A DNA stretch of 64,000 nt from Oceanisphaera sp. IT1-181 (GTDB lineage: Bacteria; Pseudomonadota; Gammaproteobacteria; Enterobacterales; Aeromonadaceae). The notes below the pieces were generated by a model. The model saw only the letters and a list, made by a program, of their open reading frames with translations, did no database searches and was not told the origin of the DNA. This document shows, one piece after another, positions 47,645 through 57,700 of this stretch. The DNA lies in NCBI RefSeq assembly GCF_033807535.1, contig NZ_CP136856.1, forward strand, positions 3,157,001 through 3,221,000. Reading direction: 5' to 3'. The translations under genes were made by a program, and so were the position numbers. Numbering within the stretch: position 1 is the stretch's first letter; each line of letters opens with the position of its first letter.

Positions 47645-48052
47645 ATGGCCCAGTTGCCACCTATTACTATATCTACCCTAGATCTACTACGGCTAGAAGC
47701 CTTGCTAGAGAAACAGCCCGAGTCCGACGCTGTCACACGGCTAGAAAACGAGCTTGATCGCGCCCATGTAGTACCTCCTACCGAGGTGCCAGATAATATA
47801 GTGACCATGAACTCCACTATTACGTTTGCCATGACTACCGGTAAAGAAACCTTTACCAAAACGTTGTGTTACCCACGCGATATGGATAACGGCAACGATA
47901 AAATTTCGGTATTGGCTCCCATAGGGGCGGCGTTACTGGGTTTAAGCGTTGGCCAAAGCATCGAATGGCCCGCTCCCAATGGTAAAGCGATGCAGGTTAG
48001 TATTTCTGCCGTCGACTACCAGCCTGAACGTGCTGGCGATTATAAATCATAA
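47645..48052 (+). CDS. rnk: Nucleoside diphosphate kinase regulator Rnk (GreA/B-like)
   Basis: A 135-residue protein with a short N-terminal coiled coil (residues 10-45) and a FKBP-like C-terminal domain (KISVLAPIGAALLGLSVGQS). It binds RNA polymerase like GreA and in E. coli affects nucleotide levels. I chose the Met at 47645 after a GGAGGT site; a Met four codons upstream lacks one. The leader hairpin before it is notable. Confidence 0.9.
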   Translation: MAQLPPITISTLDLLRLEALLEKQPESDAVTRLENELDRAHVVPPTEVPDNIVTMNSTITFAMTTGKETFTKTLCYPRDMDNGNDKISVLAPIGAALLGLSVGQSIEWPAPNGKAMQVSISAVDYQPERAGDYKS

Positions 48053-48054
48053 AT

Positions 48055-48085
48055 AGAAAAAGGCGCATATTTGCGCCTTTTTCTA
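48055..48085. terminator. Terminator after rnk
   Basis: AGAAAAAGGCGCA and TGCGCCTTTTTCT form a perfect hairpin with T-rich downstream sequence. Confidence 0.9.
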
Positions 48086-48157
48086 TTTATGATTACCTAA
48101 AAATTCATATATTATTGTATCTCTTCGCTAGCCCCTTATTGCCATCACGGAACCCAC

Positions 48158-49114
48158 TTGAGTTTATTTATTAATAGTGTTTTATTTGCTCTGTCTATTA
48201 CGGGTCCTATTTTCCTGCTGTTGTTATTAGGCCTAGCCTTACGCCGCAGTCAGATGATGAACGAAGGCTTTATTGATGGTGCCAGTAAGCTGGTATTTAA
48301 TATCGCGCTGCCCATGCTGTTATTTACCAGCATAGCGCAAACCGATTTTAGCCAGATGATCAGCCTTAAACTTATTGGGTATGGCATTAGCGCCACACTC
48401 ATCGCATTTGTGTTACTGGAATGGTTCGCAAGCCGTCTTATCGACAATCGGCGCTTGCGTGGCATAGTGGTGCAAGGCGCTTTTCGCGCTAATATGGCGA
48501 TTATCGGCCTAGCCTATGTTAACAACGCCTACGGTTCCCAAGGCGTTGCAGCTGCAGCCATGTATGTTGCTTGTCTCACTATTTTATTTAATGTGCTGGC
48601 GGTGATCACTCTTAGCCGCAGTCTTAATCATGAACAAACTTTTCCTGTTAGGCAGCTCGCTAAGGGGATAGCAAAAAACCCGCTTATTATTGGCATAGTC
48701 GCCGCTTTACCTTTTGCCGCCAGTGATTGGGCGGTGCCCCTGATGCTGATGCAAACTGGGCAATACCTCGCCCAAATGACACTGCCACTCGCGCTGCTTT
48801 GTACAGGAGCCAGCCTTAGCTTAAGCGGCCGTAGAGAAGAAACTGGCCTACTACCCACAGTTGCCATATTACGGCTATTAGTGATCCCAACCTTTATTAC
48901 ACTGGGCGGCTACTTAGTGGGCTTTAGGGGTATGGAATTAACCATTCTATTCCTCATTAACGCCGCTCCCACCGCAGCAGCCAGTTATGTAATGGTACGC
49001 GCCATGGGCGGTAATGCGGTGCTCGCGGCTAATATCATTGCCGTCACCACCTTGGGGTCTTTGCTAAGTACCAGCCTAGGAGCCGCGTTATTCAAAGGAC
49101 TAGGCTGGTTGTAG
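48158..49114 (+). CDS. AEC-family transporter
   Basis: A 318-residue membrane protein of the auxin-efflux-carrier family with about ten helices in two inverted halves. It begins with FALSITGPIFLLLLLGLALR, has LVFNIALPMLLFTSIAQ near residue 45 and NAAPTAAASYVMVRAMGGN in the second half. The start is TTG, because no ATG or GTG gives the full first helix. Substrate unknown. Convergent with lpxT, only 16 bases apart. Confidence 0.85.
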   Translation: MSLFINSVLFALSITGPIFLLLLLGLALRRSQMMNEGFIDGASKLVFNIALPMLLFTSIAQTDFSQMISLKLIGYGISATLIAFVLLEWFASRLIDNRRLRGIVVQGAFRANMAIIGLAYVNNAYGSQGVAAAAMYVACLTILFNVLAVITLSRSLNHEQTFPVRQLAKGIAKNPLIIGIVAALPFAASDWAVPLMLMQTGQYLAQMTLPLALLCTGASLSLSGRREETGLLPTVAILRLLVIPTFITLGGYLVGFRGMELTILFLINAAPTAAASYVMVRAMGGNAVLAANIIAVTTLGSLLSTSLGAALFKGLGWL

Positions 49115-49130
49115 TCGGCACAGAAATAGG

Positions 49131-49835
49131 CTAACGAGGTGAGCTTCCAAAGCGTGGTAAACGGCGATTTAGCCACACTAATAGTGCGTCATAGATACCG
49201 GTGTGCATTAACCAAGCCATGCCAAAGCTGGCAACCGCTAAGCCGCCAACGTAAATGTCCGTCCACCAATGGGCTCCTGCCATAAATCGGGGAGCCGAGA
49301 AAATAACCACAAATACACAACCCCATAATCCCGCTTTCCAAGATAGAAAACGCCAGACAAAAGCAGTAAAGATCATCAGCATCAAGCCGTGATCCCCAGG
49401 AAAACTATCGCCTGAAGAGTCTTTCGTTTTAAAGCTCGCCAGTTCAGTAAGGCGATAAATATTCTCAAAAGTCAGGGTCGGGCTCGGTCTTTCTACCGGG
49501 ATCATGCGGCCTAACTGATTCAAGCCTACCGCTGTTAGCAGCATCATAAAGCCAACAATCAATAACTGACGTTTGCGCTCCGCAGTCGCACCACGATAAT
49601 AGCTGTAATAGACAACACCCATCGCCAGCAATGTCACGCCATCGAAGGCTCGGTTGTTAGCAACCGCAATGCCATTAACCCAAGCTTGGCTGCTGCCAAT
49701 TTTATGATTAAAATAATAAAAAACCGTCTTGTCGATATCCAACCAAAAGCCATGATTCGGTAACAGATACCAACTCGCAAACACTGCGATTGCCACTAAG
49801 TTCCAAAATAGCCATTTATTAAATTGTAGCGACAT
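49131..49835 (-). CDS. lpxT: Lipid A 1-diphosphate synthase (PAP2 family)
   Basis: Transfers a phosphate from undecaprenyl pyrophosphate to lipid A at the periplasmic face, which also recycles the carrier lipid. The 234-residue protein has six helices and PAP2 motifs in the LpxT form: IPVERPSPTLTF, SFPGDHGLMLMIFTAFVWR and PRFMAGAHWWTDIYVG. It follows E. coli LpxT through most of its length, including NNRAFDGVTLLAMG near residue 60. In other bacteria LpxT activity is changed by PmrAB signals. Confidence 0.88.
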   Translation of the reverse strand: MSLQFNKWLFWNLVAIAVFASWYLLPNHGFWLDIDKTVFYYFNHKIGSSQAWVNGIAVANNRAFDGVTLLAMGVVYYSYYRGATAERKRQLLIVGFMMLLTAVGLNQLGRMIPVERPSPTLTFENIYRLTELASFKTKDSSGDSFPGDHGLMLMIFTAFVWRFLSWKAGLWGCVFVVIFSAPRFMAGAHWWTDIYVGGLAVASFGMAWLMHTGIYDALLVWLNRRLPRFGSSPR

Positions 49836-50083
49836 GGCACCCTCTTATTTTAAGTATCGTTTTGAGGCCAGCATTGTACGGATGTTTATGCTGTTCGCCC
49901 ACCGTAACTTGCGGACCTCCACAGAATAGCACTCGAGCTGTCTCAACTTGCATACAGCTTCAGCAAAGTAATAAGGCAAGTGCTCCGCGCTCTCCAACTT
50001 AGCCGCGATTAACCTCCCCGTCTTGCTTGTGTTAAAATAACTTTATTATTTTTATCCTTAAGACTTTAGGACATTCAATCCTT

Positions 50084-50371
50084 ATGAACTTTAAAGAATT
50101 TCAGGTTTCCCTTAAGCAACCAACGCCACCGGCCGATTTATCGGACGCTCTTAAAGCCTTATGGCTGGACGCTAATCAACAATGGGAAGAGGCTCACGAA
50201 GTCATTCGTGACAATACCGACCAACCTTCCGCCTGGGTGCATGCCTATTTGCACCACGTAGAAGGCGTGCTATGGAACGCCGATTACTGGTATGGTCGCG
50301 CCAAGAAGAAACGTCCTAACTGCAGTACTCAAGATGAATGGCAGCAGATAGTTCAAGCATTGACTGCGTAA
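50084..50371 (+). CDS. Small conserved protein of unknown function
   Basis: A 95-residue soluble protein rich in Trp and His, with QQWEEAHEVIRDN, WVHAYLHHVEGVLWNADYWY and GRAKKKRP. The pattern (WxxAHxxxQD...HxxxHRxEGxxxNAxYWYxRA) is shared by a family of small conserved hypothetical proteins in many proteobacteria. Function not known. A terminator follows at 50396. Confidence 0.75.
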   Translation: MNFKEFQVSLKQPTPPADLSDALKALWLDANQQWEEAHEVIRDNTDQPSAWVHAYLHHVEGVLWNADYWYGRAKKKRPNCSTQDEWQQIVQALTA

Positions 50372-50395
50372 AGCGGTGAGTACTCCAGAACGACA

Positions 50396-50427
50396 AAAGC
50401 CCTGCTCAAATGAGCAGGGCTTTTTAA
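50396..50427. terminator. Terminator
   Basis: AAAGCCCTGCTC and GAGCAGGGCTTT pair perfectly and are followed by TTAAT on the plus strand. It ends the gene at 50084 and can also act for minus-strand transcription. Confidence 0.9.
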
Positions 50428-50429
50428 TG

Positions 50430-50505
50430 ATGGCGGAGTGAACGGGACTCAACGCCCAGGACTCCTGCTACGACCTTATCCAGTGTGTCCGCGGAGCCAT
50501 TAAAC
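50430..50505 (-). pseudogene. Decayed tRNA-Asp 3' remnant
   Basis: TGGCGGAGTGAACGGGACTC is the same as the 3' end of tRNA-Asp at 50548 except for one base, after which the similarity fades quickly. It has the same orientation and, like that copy, a hairpin on its 3' side. It is probably the remains of a second tRNA-Asp copy or of an older attachment site. Confidence 0.55.
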
Positions 50506-50506
50506 G

Positions 50507-50540
50507 AAAAAATCCCTAGCATTTCTGCTAGGGATTTTTA
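50507..50540. terminator. Terminator beside tRNA-Asp
   Basis: AAAAAATCCCTAGCA and TGCTAGGGATTTTT form a strong hairpin. For the minus-strand tRNA-Asp it lies directly after the CCA end, the usual place for the tRNA terminator. Confidence 0.85.
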
Positions 50541-50547
50541 AGATTAA

Positions 50548-50596
50548 TGGCGGAGTGGACGGGACTCGAACCCGCGACCCCCGGCGTGACAGGCCG
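50548..50596 (-). other. Attachment site (attL-type): 3' half of tRNA-Asp
   Basis: The minus strand from about 50596 down to 50548 reads CTGTCAC (anticodon GTC), the variable loop, T-arm GCGGGTTCGAGTCCCGT, acceptor strand and CCA of tRNA-Asp. Upstream, where the 5' half should be, the sequence changes to unrelated A/T-rich DNA, and the outermost anticodon-stem pair is already mismatched. This is the junction expected when an element recombines inside a tRNA 3' half; the complete tRNA would then be at the other end, outside this window. Confidence 0.8.
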
Positions 50597-50811
50597 TGCC
50601 AGTCAAATTTGCTTAATTGATAGTAACTGATCTTAAACGTAAGCAATTGATTACAAAGTTTAAAATAAAATACTTTCGAACTAGCGATTAAGAACAATTA
50701 AGGTAAATCACGTGGTCACGGTCACAAAAACTGAACTTATAAGAGTTAAGTAATTGATCTCTTTTTGCATACTAAGCACATTAGAGTAGTTCATTTTGCT
50801 CTGGAGATACT

Positions 50812-51432
50812 GTGCCGGCCATCGATCTAGCGAGTTCATCCATTCATTTGGAGTTGCACCCTGCTGCTCGGGCAGCTTACGAATGGTGTACGCATTATCC
50901 TAGGTGGATCAATTGGTCTAACCTACCTAAACCCATGGCCACAGAACTCAGCCAAGAACCACTACGCGGCATCATGCTAGACAGCCCGGCTGCACCAAAC
51001 GGCCCAAAGTCGACTCGAACTTTCCAACTTTTTGCCCCTCTTTGGACCATACAACTCTGGTCTACGGCGCAGCCTCCTGATGGCACCATACTCATCGATT
51101 ACCGTGCAATAAAAATGACAGATGAGCAGATCGAACATGCCGCTTGGCTATCAGCATTAAGCTCCCTACTAGGCTCTGTTAATCCTCTACAAATCTCGGA
51201 AATCCGTGACTCGCTTGCTGCACATATGCCGATTCATACGCACAGAGAAATTCTGCAAACCAAAACACTCAATGATCCTATGCTGTGTCGTTGGACAGGT
51301 CTATCTCGCGGTACTCTCTTGCATCAAAGAAGGCAAAAAAAGAGTCGCGAGCAAATAGAGAAGGCCAGCTTGCCAAATTCTATTGATGATGTGCTTGATG
51401 CTCTTAAAAAACCTTGGAGTCCCGATGATTGA
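50812..51432 (+). CDS. Unknown protein, first gene of the recombinase module
   Basis: A 206-residue soluble protein that I do not recognise. It starts with GTG after a CTGGAGAT ribosome site. The C-terminal third has a possible helix-turn-helix (DPMLCRWTGLSRGTLLHQRR) followed by a basic stretch KKSREQIEK, so it may bind DNA. Its stop overlaps the start of the next gene by eight bases, which ties it to the two recombinases as a three-gene unit. It may be a directionality or accessory factor (inference from context). Confidence 0.6.
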   Translation: MPAIDLASSSIHLELHPAARAAYEWCTHYPRWINWSNLPKPMATELSQEPLRGIMLDSPAAPNGPKSTRTFQLFAPLWTIQLWSTAQPPDGTILIDYRAIKMTDEQIEHAAWLSALSSLLGSVNPLQISEIRDSLAAHMPIHTHREILQTKTLNDPMLCRWTGLSRGTLLHQRRQKKSREQIEKASLPNSIDDVLDALKKPWSPDD

Positions 51433-53418
51433 ACGTAAAAAACGCTCCAAACGGCGAAGGGAAATAACTAACGTTATAGCGCCTGAGATGTTGAGTAACT
51501 GGCAGCGTAAAATCGTCCTTTCGCGTTTGGCACAACTCTGCGCTCCCATGCTAAAGGGCTATCAAGATGATCTGCCTTTATTGACCGACTCGCTAGAGCA
51601 ACGTCTGAATGCTACCGCTCAAAATTCGGCACAAACCGCACGAGATATTCAGATTACGTACAGACAGATCCGAAAAAACAAAATGCTTACTGATGCACCA
51701 TATGCAGCTGCATTATGCGCGCCATGGCTTCGAATTGATGACAATGAAAAATACGCTGAGTGGCTAGGGCTCATCGTCTTATGCTGCTGTCAATTACACA
51801 TCATTGGACAGCACGATTCAGCGATTGACTCAGCACTACGTGAGATCCGGTTGATCGCGAACGACATCAATCATGCCCCGATTTTTCATAAACTTCCCCG
51901 CGTCACACATATCAATTCCTTAGAGAAGCTAGGCGAACAATTGGAAGTGCTTAAGCTGCACTATCCAGAACCAAACTTAGAGTACGCAGGTATAGGTTAT
52001 CTTTCGGTCGTGATCCGTAATGCGTTCGTTCGGTCACGTGGGATTGTACGCCGCCGCAAAAAACGGGCTCTAACGTTTTCTGAGCCTGAAGTCATCACTG
52101 TCATACCGCTAGAACCCGTCGATGACTCAGGACTAGAAGTTGAACGGTTACAAATTCGCCCTGAAATGGAGGATAGCCGAACGGTTGATGAAACAGCGAT
52201 GTTAGAAACGAGTGTCACTTTCCGCGTTTATGGTATTCACCAGCGAAACAAGAACCTGGCCATAATGGCACAGCAAAGCCAACGCTTTACCGAGCAATTA
52301 TCTAACCGCAATCAATCTTTACTTTGTTCTTTTGAGCAGCTTACCGACTGGGATATTCATCATCTCATTCAACATTGTATTGCGAACTTGAAGCAACAAG
52401 ATAGTGTTGCATGCTGGGTGCTGCTAACACTTATAACTGGGCGGGACCCCAGTTGGTTGCATACAAAAGCGAGACAGCACCAATTATTAGATATTGTAAA
52501 TAGCTCCCCTTATATTCGTATGTATCATCATGTACCAGCAAGCAACCAAGCTGATATATTGAAAGGTATATTGCCCAATATAGCGGAAAAATTCGACCGC
52601 CCTCTGCCTCAAGATTTATATCAATGGGTAAAAGAATTTAATGTTAACCTACCTGCACCAACCCTATTAGAAATACGCACTTGGTTATCACCAGTAAATA
52701 AAAAACACACAACCCGTCTAACGTTAGGCCGTATTACTCGTTACCTAGAACATTGGTGTCTGAATAATGGATCGGACAGAGCTATTGTTGCATTAATGCG
52801 TGGAGAGTCTCATCAATCTCGCCCGGCTTTGGCATACAGCTACGTTAGTCAGGATGCAATCCTTCATGATTATTATCGATATGTTACTGCCATTTTTGCC
52901 ATGGCTAACATAAACCCACAGCTGCCATCTTACCAACCAGAAGCATCACATCTGGGTAGCCGGCTACATCTACCATCATCAATACTGCACCATATATTTA
53001 CCGTGTTGGCACAGCCTCTTAAACACAGAAGTAATATTTGGGACTTTCACAATCATTATGTGTGTTACGTGTGGGCATTATTAACCTTCTCTACTGGTCA
53101 TAGAGACGTAACTGCCCCCATGGGTAAATTGACTGATTACAACCCGCATCAGCGCACATGGTGGATTAGTGATAAAGAACGCCGAAATGTTCCTTCAGCT
53201 AGAACACTGGTGATCCCCCCTACAGCGGCAAAACAGGTAGACGACTATTTGCAGCACCTGCACCAACTTAAGAAACACTGTCATTTTCGGGCTCCGAACA
53301 TCGCCGAACGCTGCCAACAAGCATTGGATGGCAGCGGTAACCTGCTCTTTTACATTACCGATAAACAATATACAAAAGTCTCGTCTGATTTAACCCCCGC
53401 TCTAAGTAATCACGCATA
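51425..53418 (+). pseudogene. Large tyrosine recombinase, 5' part, interrupted by an IS
   Basis: About 664 codons of a DNA breaking-rejoining enzyme. The first half is basic and helical (KKRSKRRREI, RRRKKRALTF) and is not recognised. The C-terminal part has STGHRDVTAPMGKL, a box-I Arg context of tyrosine recombinases, followed by WWISDKERRNVPSARTLVIP with candidate Lys. The frame stops at the left end of the IS630 element before the second Arg, His and Tyr; these are found after the IS at 54485-54754. The intact protein would have been about 750 residues. The start overlaps the previous gene. Confidence 0.75.
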
Positions 53419-53949
53419 ACTTATGTGGAAGTCATTACCCACTCCCTTGAATAGCGTTGATACTTCATTCACTAACTTGTCTTTCTTCCAAGAGGTAAAG
53501 CTTCGCCAGTGATATTTAGCTTGCTTCCACAATATCTCGATCAAGTTCAATTCCGGGCTGTATGGGGGGAGATAAAGCAGTACAAACTGATGATCATACA
53601 GCCACTTATCTCGCATCGAGGGGGCGATAAAATGATGGATTGACGCATTGTCCACGACCACAATCGTCAATTTATCCTGGCAGGAAGATTGCGCCAACTT
53701 ATCTAAAAAGGGTACCACGTGTTGCCGTTTCACTGAGTGTTCAAAAAGTTCAAAATGCAGCTTACCGGTAGCATAGTTCAGTGCGCCAATCACATTCACA
53801 CGCTTACGGCTTGCACTGGCATCAGCGAGATGAGTGACACCGAGTGGTGCCCAGGCCCGCTGTACATTCGGTACGCAGGAGAAGCCACTTTCATCGCAGT
53901 AAAGAAGTTCTATTTTGTCTGCTTTGGCCCTTCCTTGGAGTCTTGCCAA
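53410..53949 (-). CDS. IS630-family transposase, C-terminal (DDE) part
   Basis: About 179 codons with the three acidic residues of the DDE domain: LLYCDESGFS, VVVDNASIHH and PPYSPELNLIEILWK. It overlaps the N-terminal part by about 40 bases in a different frame, so a full transposase needs a frameshift in the overlap, near AAGGAAGGGCC on the minus strand. The last codons and the stop (TGA at 53410-53412) lie outside the IS end, in the interrupted recombinase gene. Confidence 0.85.
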   Translation of the reverse strand: MARLQGRAKADKIELLYCDESGFSCVPNVQRAWAPLGVTHLADASASRKRVNVIGALNYATGKLHFELFEHSVKRQHVVPFLDKLAQSSCQDKLTIVVVDNASIHHFIAPSMRDKWLYDHQFVLLYLPPYSPELNLIEILWKQAKYHWRSFTSWKKDKLVNEVSTLFKGVGNDFHISYA

Positions 53950-54482
53950 GCGGCCTTTTGCTTCCTGGAAGGCTGCTTCGTCTCTTTTTTTTCGAGGCTG
54001 AGCCGGGTTCGTTTGAAAGATAGCTTTCTGGCTCTTAGTCCAACCGAAAGGCGGTCCAAACTGAATGAAGGGGCATCAGGATATTGGTCGCGAACGCGGA
54101 CAGCTATCTTAGCCAGCGTCAGTGGCTCAGAGCGGGCAATATCTGCAGCCATATCCAACATTTCAGCTGTCAACTTGGGCGGTCGGCCGCCTTTATGCCC
54201 AGTCAAAATGCCGACCAATCCCGTAGTTCTCCAGCCTTTTGTCCAGTTGTAGATCGGTTGATCGCTTATCCGAAACATCTGGGCAATCTGGACAACCGTA
54301 GAGCCATCATTCAGCGCGAGCAGTGCGAGAGCCCTTCGTCTGAAATCTGGGAAAGGATGGTGTTTTGACATCTCTTTCAGAGTGATAGTTTCTTCGGCTG
54401 TTAGTGGTTGTCCTAATAAGTGTCGCTTCATATCTGGGCCCACAAAATGGCATCTATAATGACAGTGTAGATCCACATGAGT
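53419..54482 (-). mobile_element. IS630-family insertion sequence
   Basis: A 1064-base element flanked by TA on both sides (53417-53418 and 54483-54484), the target duplication typical of IS630/Tc1-mariner transposons. The ends are inverted: ACTTATGTGGAAGT on the left and ACTCATGTGGATCT read inward from the right (11 of 14 equal). It carries a two-frame transposase on the minus strand and splits the recombinase gene. Confidence 0.88.
53910..54431 (-). CDS. IS630-family transposase, N-terminal (HTH) part
   Basis: About 173 codons from MKRHLLGQPLTAEE with two helix-turn-helix units (FRRRALALLALNDGSTVVQI and IAVRVRDQYPDAPSFSLDRL), as in IS630 transposases (winged helix plus HTH). It ends KEGPKQTK just inside the start of the DDE part. 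The two frames may be joined by programmed shift or may show a disabling mutation. Confidence 0.8.
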   Translation of the reverse strand: MKRHLLGQPLTAEETITLKEMSKHHPFPDFRRRALALLALNDGSTVVQIAQMFRISDQPIYNWTKGWRTTGLVGILTGHKGGRPPKLTAEMLDMAADIARSEPLTLAKIAVRVRDQYPDAPSFSLDRLSVGLRARKLSFKRTRLSLEKKETKQPSRKQKAAWQDSKEGPKQTK

Positions 54483-54484
54483 TA

Positions 54485-54754
54485 CGCGGCATTACTTAAT
54501 TGGCAAAATTATTAGCACAACAGCTGCCATGGGCGCGCAACTGGGCTCGCCATCACCTGCGCAGTGAGTTAGCTAAAAAAAATGTATACCCTGAAGTCAT
54601 AGACGGCTGGATGGGTCACGAGGAGATCGGTGAAGAAGCATTCGGACGGCACAGTTTTTTGAGCATGTATGAGTATCGCGAATTGGCAGATACCATAGAA
54701 TCGATCCTAAACACCCATAAAATTGAGGCATTGCCTGGATGGCCAACCCACTGA
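54485..54754 (+). pseudogene. Large tyrosine recombinase, 3' part after the IS
   Basis: This continues the gene that stops at 53418. In one frame it reads AKLLAQQLPWARNW, then ARHHLRSEL (the HxxR box), GWMGHEEIGEEAFGRH (the GH box) and SMYEYREL with a candidate nucleophile Tyr. After removing the IS and one TA, the frame of the 5' part does not run directly into this one; one base is missing near 54498. The gene therefore carries a frameshift as well as the insertion. It overlaps the next gene by 16 bases. Confidence 0.7.
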
Positions 54755-57700
54755 TCTTGCCCGATGACCGACCGTTATTAGTCGCCATGTTGGGCTGGGA
54801 GCACCGTAAAGCTAAACGTCAACAGCAAGACGAGCTAGTCCTGCGTGCCGCCGTCGAAATCGTTCGACGACACCTTCCGCAGATACTACACCCCAGCCCT
54901 GATGCTAGCGGCTTTGAACAAGCATGGCCAAAAATAGAGCAATCATTACAGTTGGAGCTAAAAAGTGTGGGGGCTTACCGCCACGCTTACAGTTTTTTGT
55001 GCCGCCAACTAGAGTTGGGTAACCGGCAGGAAATTTGGTCGGTACCGGTGCCACCTCCCTATATCATGCTGCGCCGACGCCGACCAACTCGCACCCTAAG
55101 TTGGCAGCAAAACTCGCACTTAGTCGCCGAGGCCGAGCACCAATGGTTCGAAAGTTTGCACGGTGAGACTCTAGAACCTGATGCGCTATTTGCTAGATTG
55201 TTATTAACTACGGTGCTTTATGGAGGACTTAATCGCCCAACACTGTGGCCGGCTCTGGCTAAGGCCATAAACCAGCCAAAACCGTTAAGGGGCGATAGCG
55301 AGTGCTGCTGGCTAGTACTGGAACCCGCACCTGGTCGAACACTGGCAAGTAATTTATATAGAGAAGAACAAGAGACGAACAAACGGCAGCCCCACTGTGA
55401 GGTCGTCTATATTCCCGACCCCATCAGCCTTGGGGTTTTGCGCCAGTTCTTAAAGCACAAACCTCACAACTGGGAGCCTCCAGCCTCCACAGATAAATGC
55501 TTGGCCTTACTCAACGGCGAGCTAAAAACCCATTTGTCCAAAACTCAGATCGCCCACGGTGGCATTACAGTCGCGGAACATCAGCAAGGCATTGAGCTAC
55601 CTCAAGCGTTAGTGGAGTATGCTATCGGTAAGCAACCCAGCACCAGCTTGCCCTCCTGCTACTGGCAGCGGCTTCTACAGCCCTCATTGTTTACCTGTCA
55701 TGCTCATCATTTTTCACAACTGAGACTTTATCCTAATTTAGCCAGCCGTCGCGTATCGCAGCCTGCTGGTCACCATTCTCAGTCCTACTTGTTGACTCGG
55801 TTAAGAGAGGCCTTTCGCCAAGATCCTGCCCGCCCTAAAAGCAAACGTAGCATCATCACTGAATTGCAGACTATTAGCAGCGAAGAACTTTTACTGCCTG
55901 AAGCTACCTTCGTCAATTGGCTACTTAATCATCTAACAGAACGCAAAAACTCCGAATCCACCGCGCAACGGTATCTCTCTAGTATTGGGTCTGACTGGTT
56001 GCTGGCCACGGACCAGCAGGATCTATTTAGCTACAGTAGTGAAGATTTTCATGATCTGTATTTATCAATGCTCAACCGGCCAGGCAGTCAAAAGAATCGA
56101 GAATATCGAGCAGGTCGCCTGGAAGATCTACACCTGTTCGGCGTGCAACAATTTGGCTTTCCGCCTATACCTGAGCCTCTACACCAGAGCACTAACAGTA
56201 TCGTCTATGTCAGTGCCGCCATTGTGGATGAACCCCTGTTTTCCGCTCTGTTAGGGCAGTTTCAGTACTTTCAGGATCTCGGTGAAAGTCAGCAGAGAAT
56301 GTTTATATGCTTTCTGATCATGGCTTACCGCACTGGGCTTCGACCGAGTGAGCTGTCCAAACTACGTTTATTAGATATTGAGCCGTCTGCCACTGCTTGG
56401 CTATTCGTGCGAAAAAACAAACACGGAAATAATAAAACCGAAGCCGCCTTGCGTAAAGTCCCCTTGTTTCCATTGTTAACCACCGAAGAAAAACAACTGC
56501 TTGCAGAGTACTTAGGTGAACGTAGGATCCGCAGCAATAACAATTCCACCGAATTATTGTTCTATCAAGGGGAAAACCCTCATGAGCCATTGGACACCTC
56601 TTCATTATCATTGGCGGTAGGCGCCCTATTGAAAGAGCTAAGTGGTGGACTTTATTTTCGTCTCTATCACCTGCGCCATAGCGCTCTCTCCCGCATGCAG
56701 CTATTACTACACGATGATTACGTGACCATGCCAGAGCCAGTCAACGCGCTGTTGCCCTATGATGCAGCGCAACGCAAAACGATTCGTACCCTGATTACTG
56801 GCCAAGGCCGTCTGCGAGATCGGTATTCGGCGTTGGCAGCATTTGCTGGCCATAGCAGCCCGGATATAACACTCAGTACCTATCTACATTTTACTGATTT
56901 GCTATTAGGGTTACATTTGCAACATAACAAGCGTCCATTAAACGGAGATCAAGCACAGGCTCTGTTAGGGTTTAGGCCGCACCGGATTCGTCAATATTTT
57001 AAAGAAGAACTCCCTCTTAATGCGATAAATACTACAGTCTACTTACACAAGCGAGTGACCCCTTATATACAACCAATATCGCGCCCTAAGAGTAGTAAAA
57101 GAACGAGCAGTCAAAGCACGCCACTGTTATCAGTCAGAAAAAGTCAATACGAGCCGATGTTGGCGGTATTGAAAAAAATTGAAACGGGGTATGACTATCG
57201 AGAAACGGCCTGGTTCTACAGGCTTGAGCCAGAACAAATACAGCGATGGCACCAAAGTGCGTTGGCTCTGCGGGCGCTCACCACAGATAAAAGCTTGCCT
57301 CGGCTGTTTCCTCGTAGTCGTCGCCATCAGCTACTCCCGCCAGACCCGGTTGGAGTGGCAGAAATGCGCGATGTGGCATTAGGTATAAAACGGTGCCGTG
57401 AACTGTATGTATCAAATGAGCTAAGTTGGATCATTAGATATACGCTGACTCACTGCAATAGCTCACGTTCTGGTATTGAGTTCAATGACTCAGCTACCTT
57501 TCAGCAATTTATGGTAATTGCCAGTCAGATATTTGACTGGTCACGTTGGCAACTCTCCCTTAGCTATACCGATAAAAAAATCATTAAACAGTGGCAATGT
57601 GGCTCTTTGCAGATAAAACTCCAGCCCATGAAGCAGAATGCTCGATTCCATCAAGGATCTGGCTGGCTTAACCTACGACACCGAGAAGAAACACAACGAC

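Noticed and set aside
49131..49835. Missing Ser in the PAP2 motif (FPGDHG instead of PSGH)
   Set aside because: This is the normal form in LpxT proteins, so it is not a defect.
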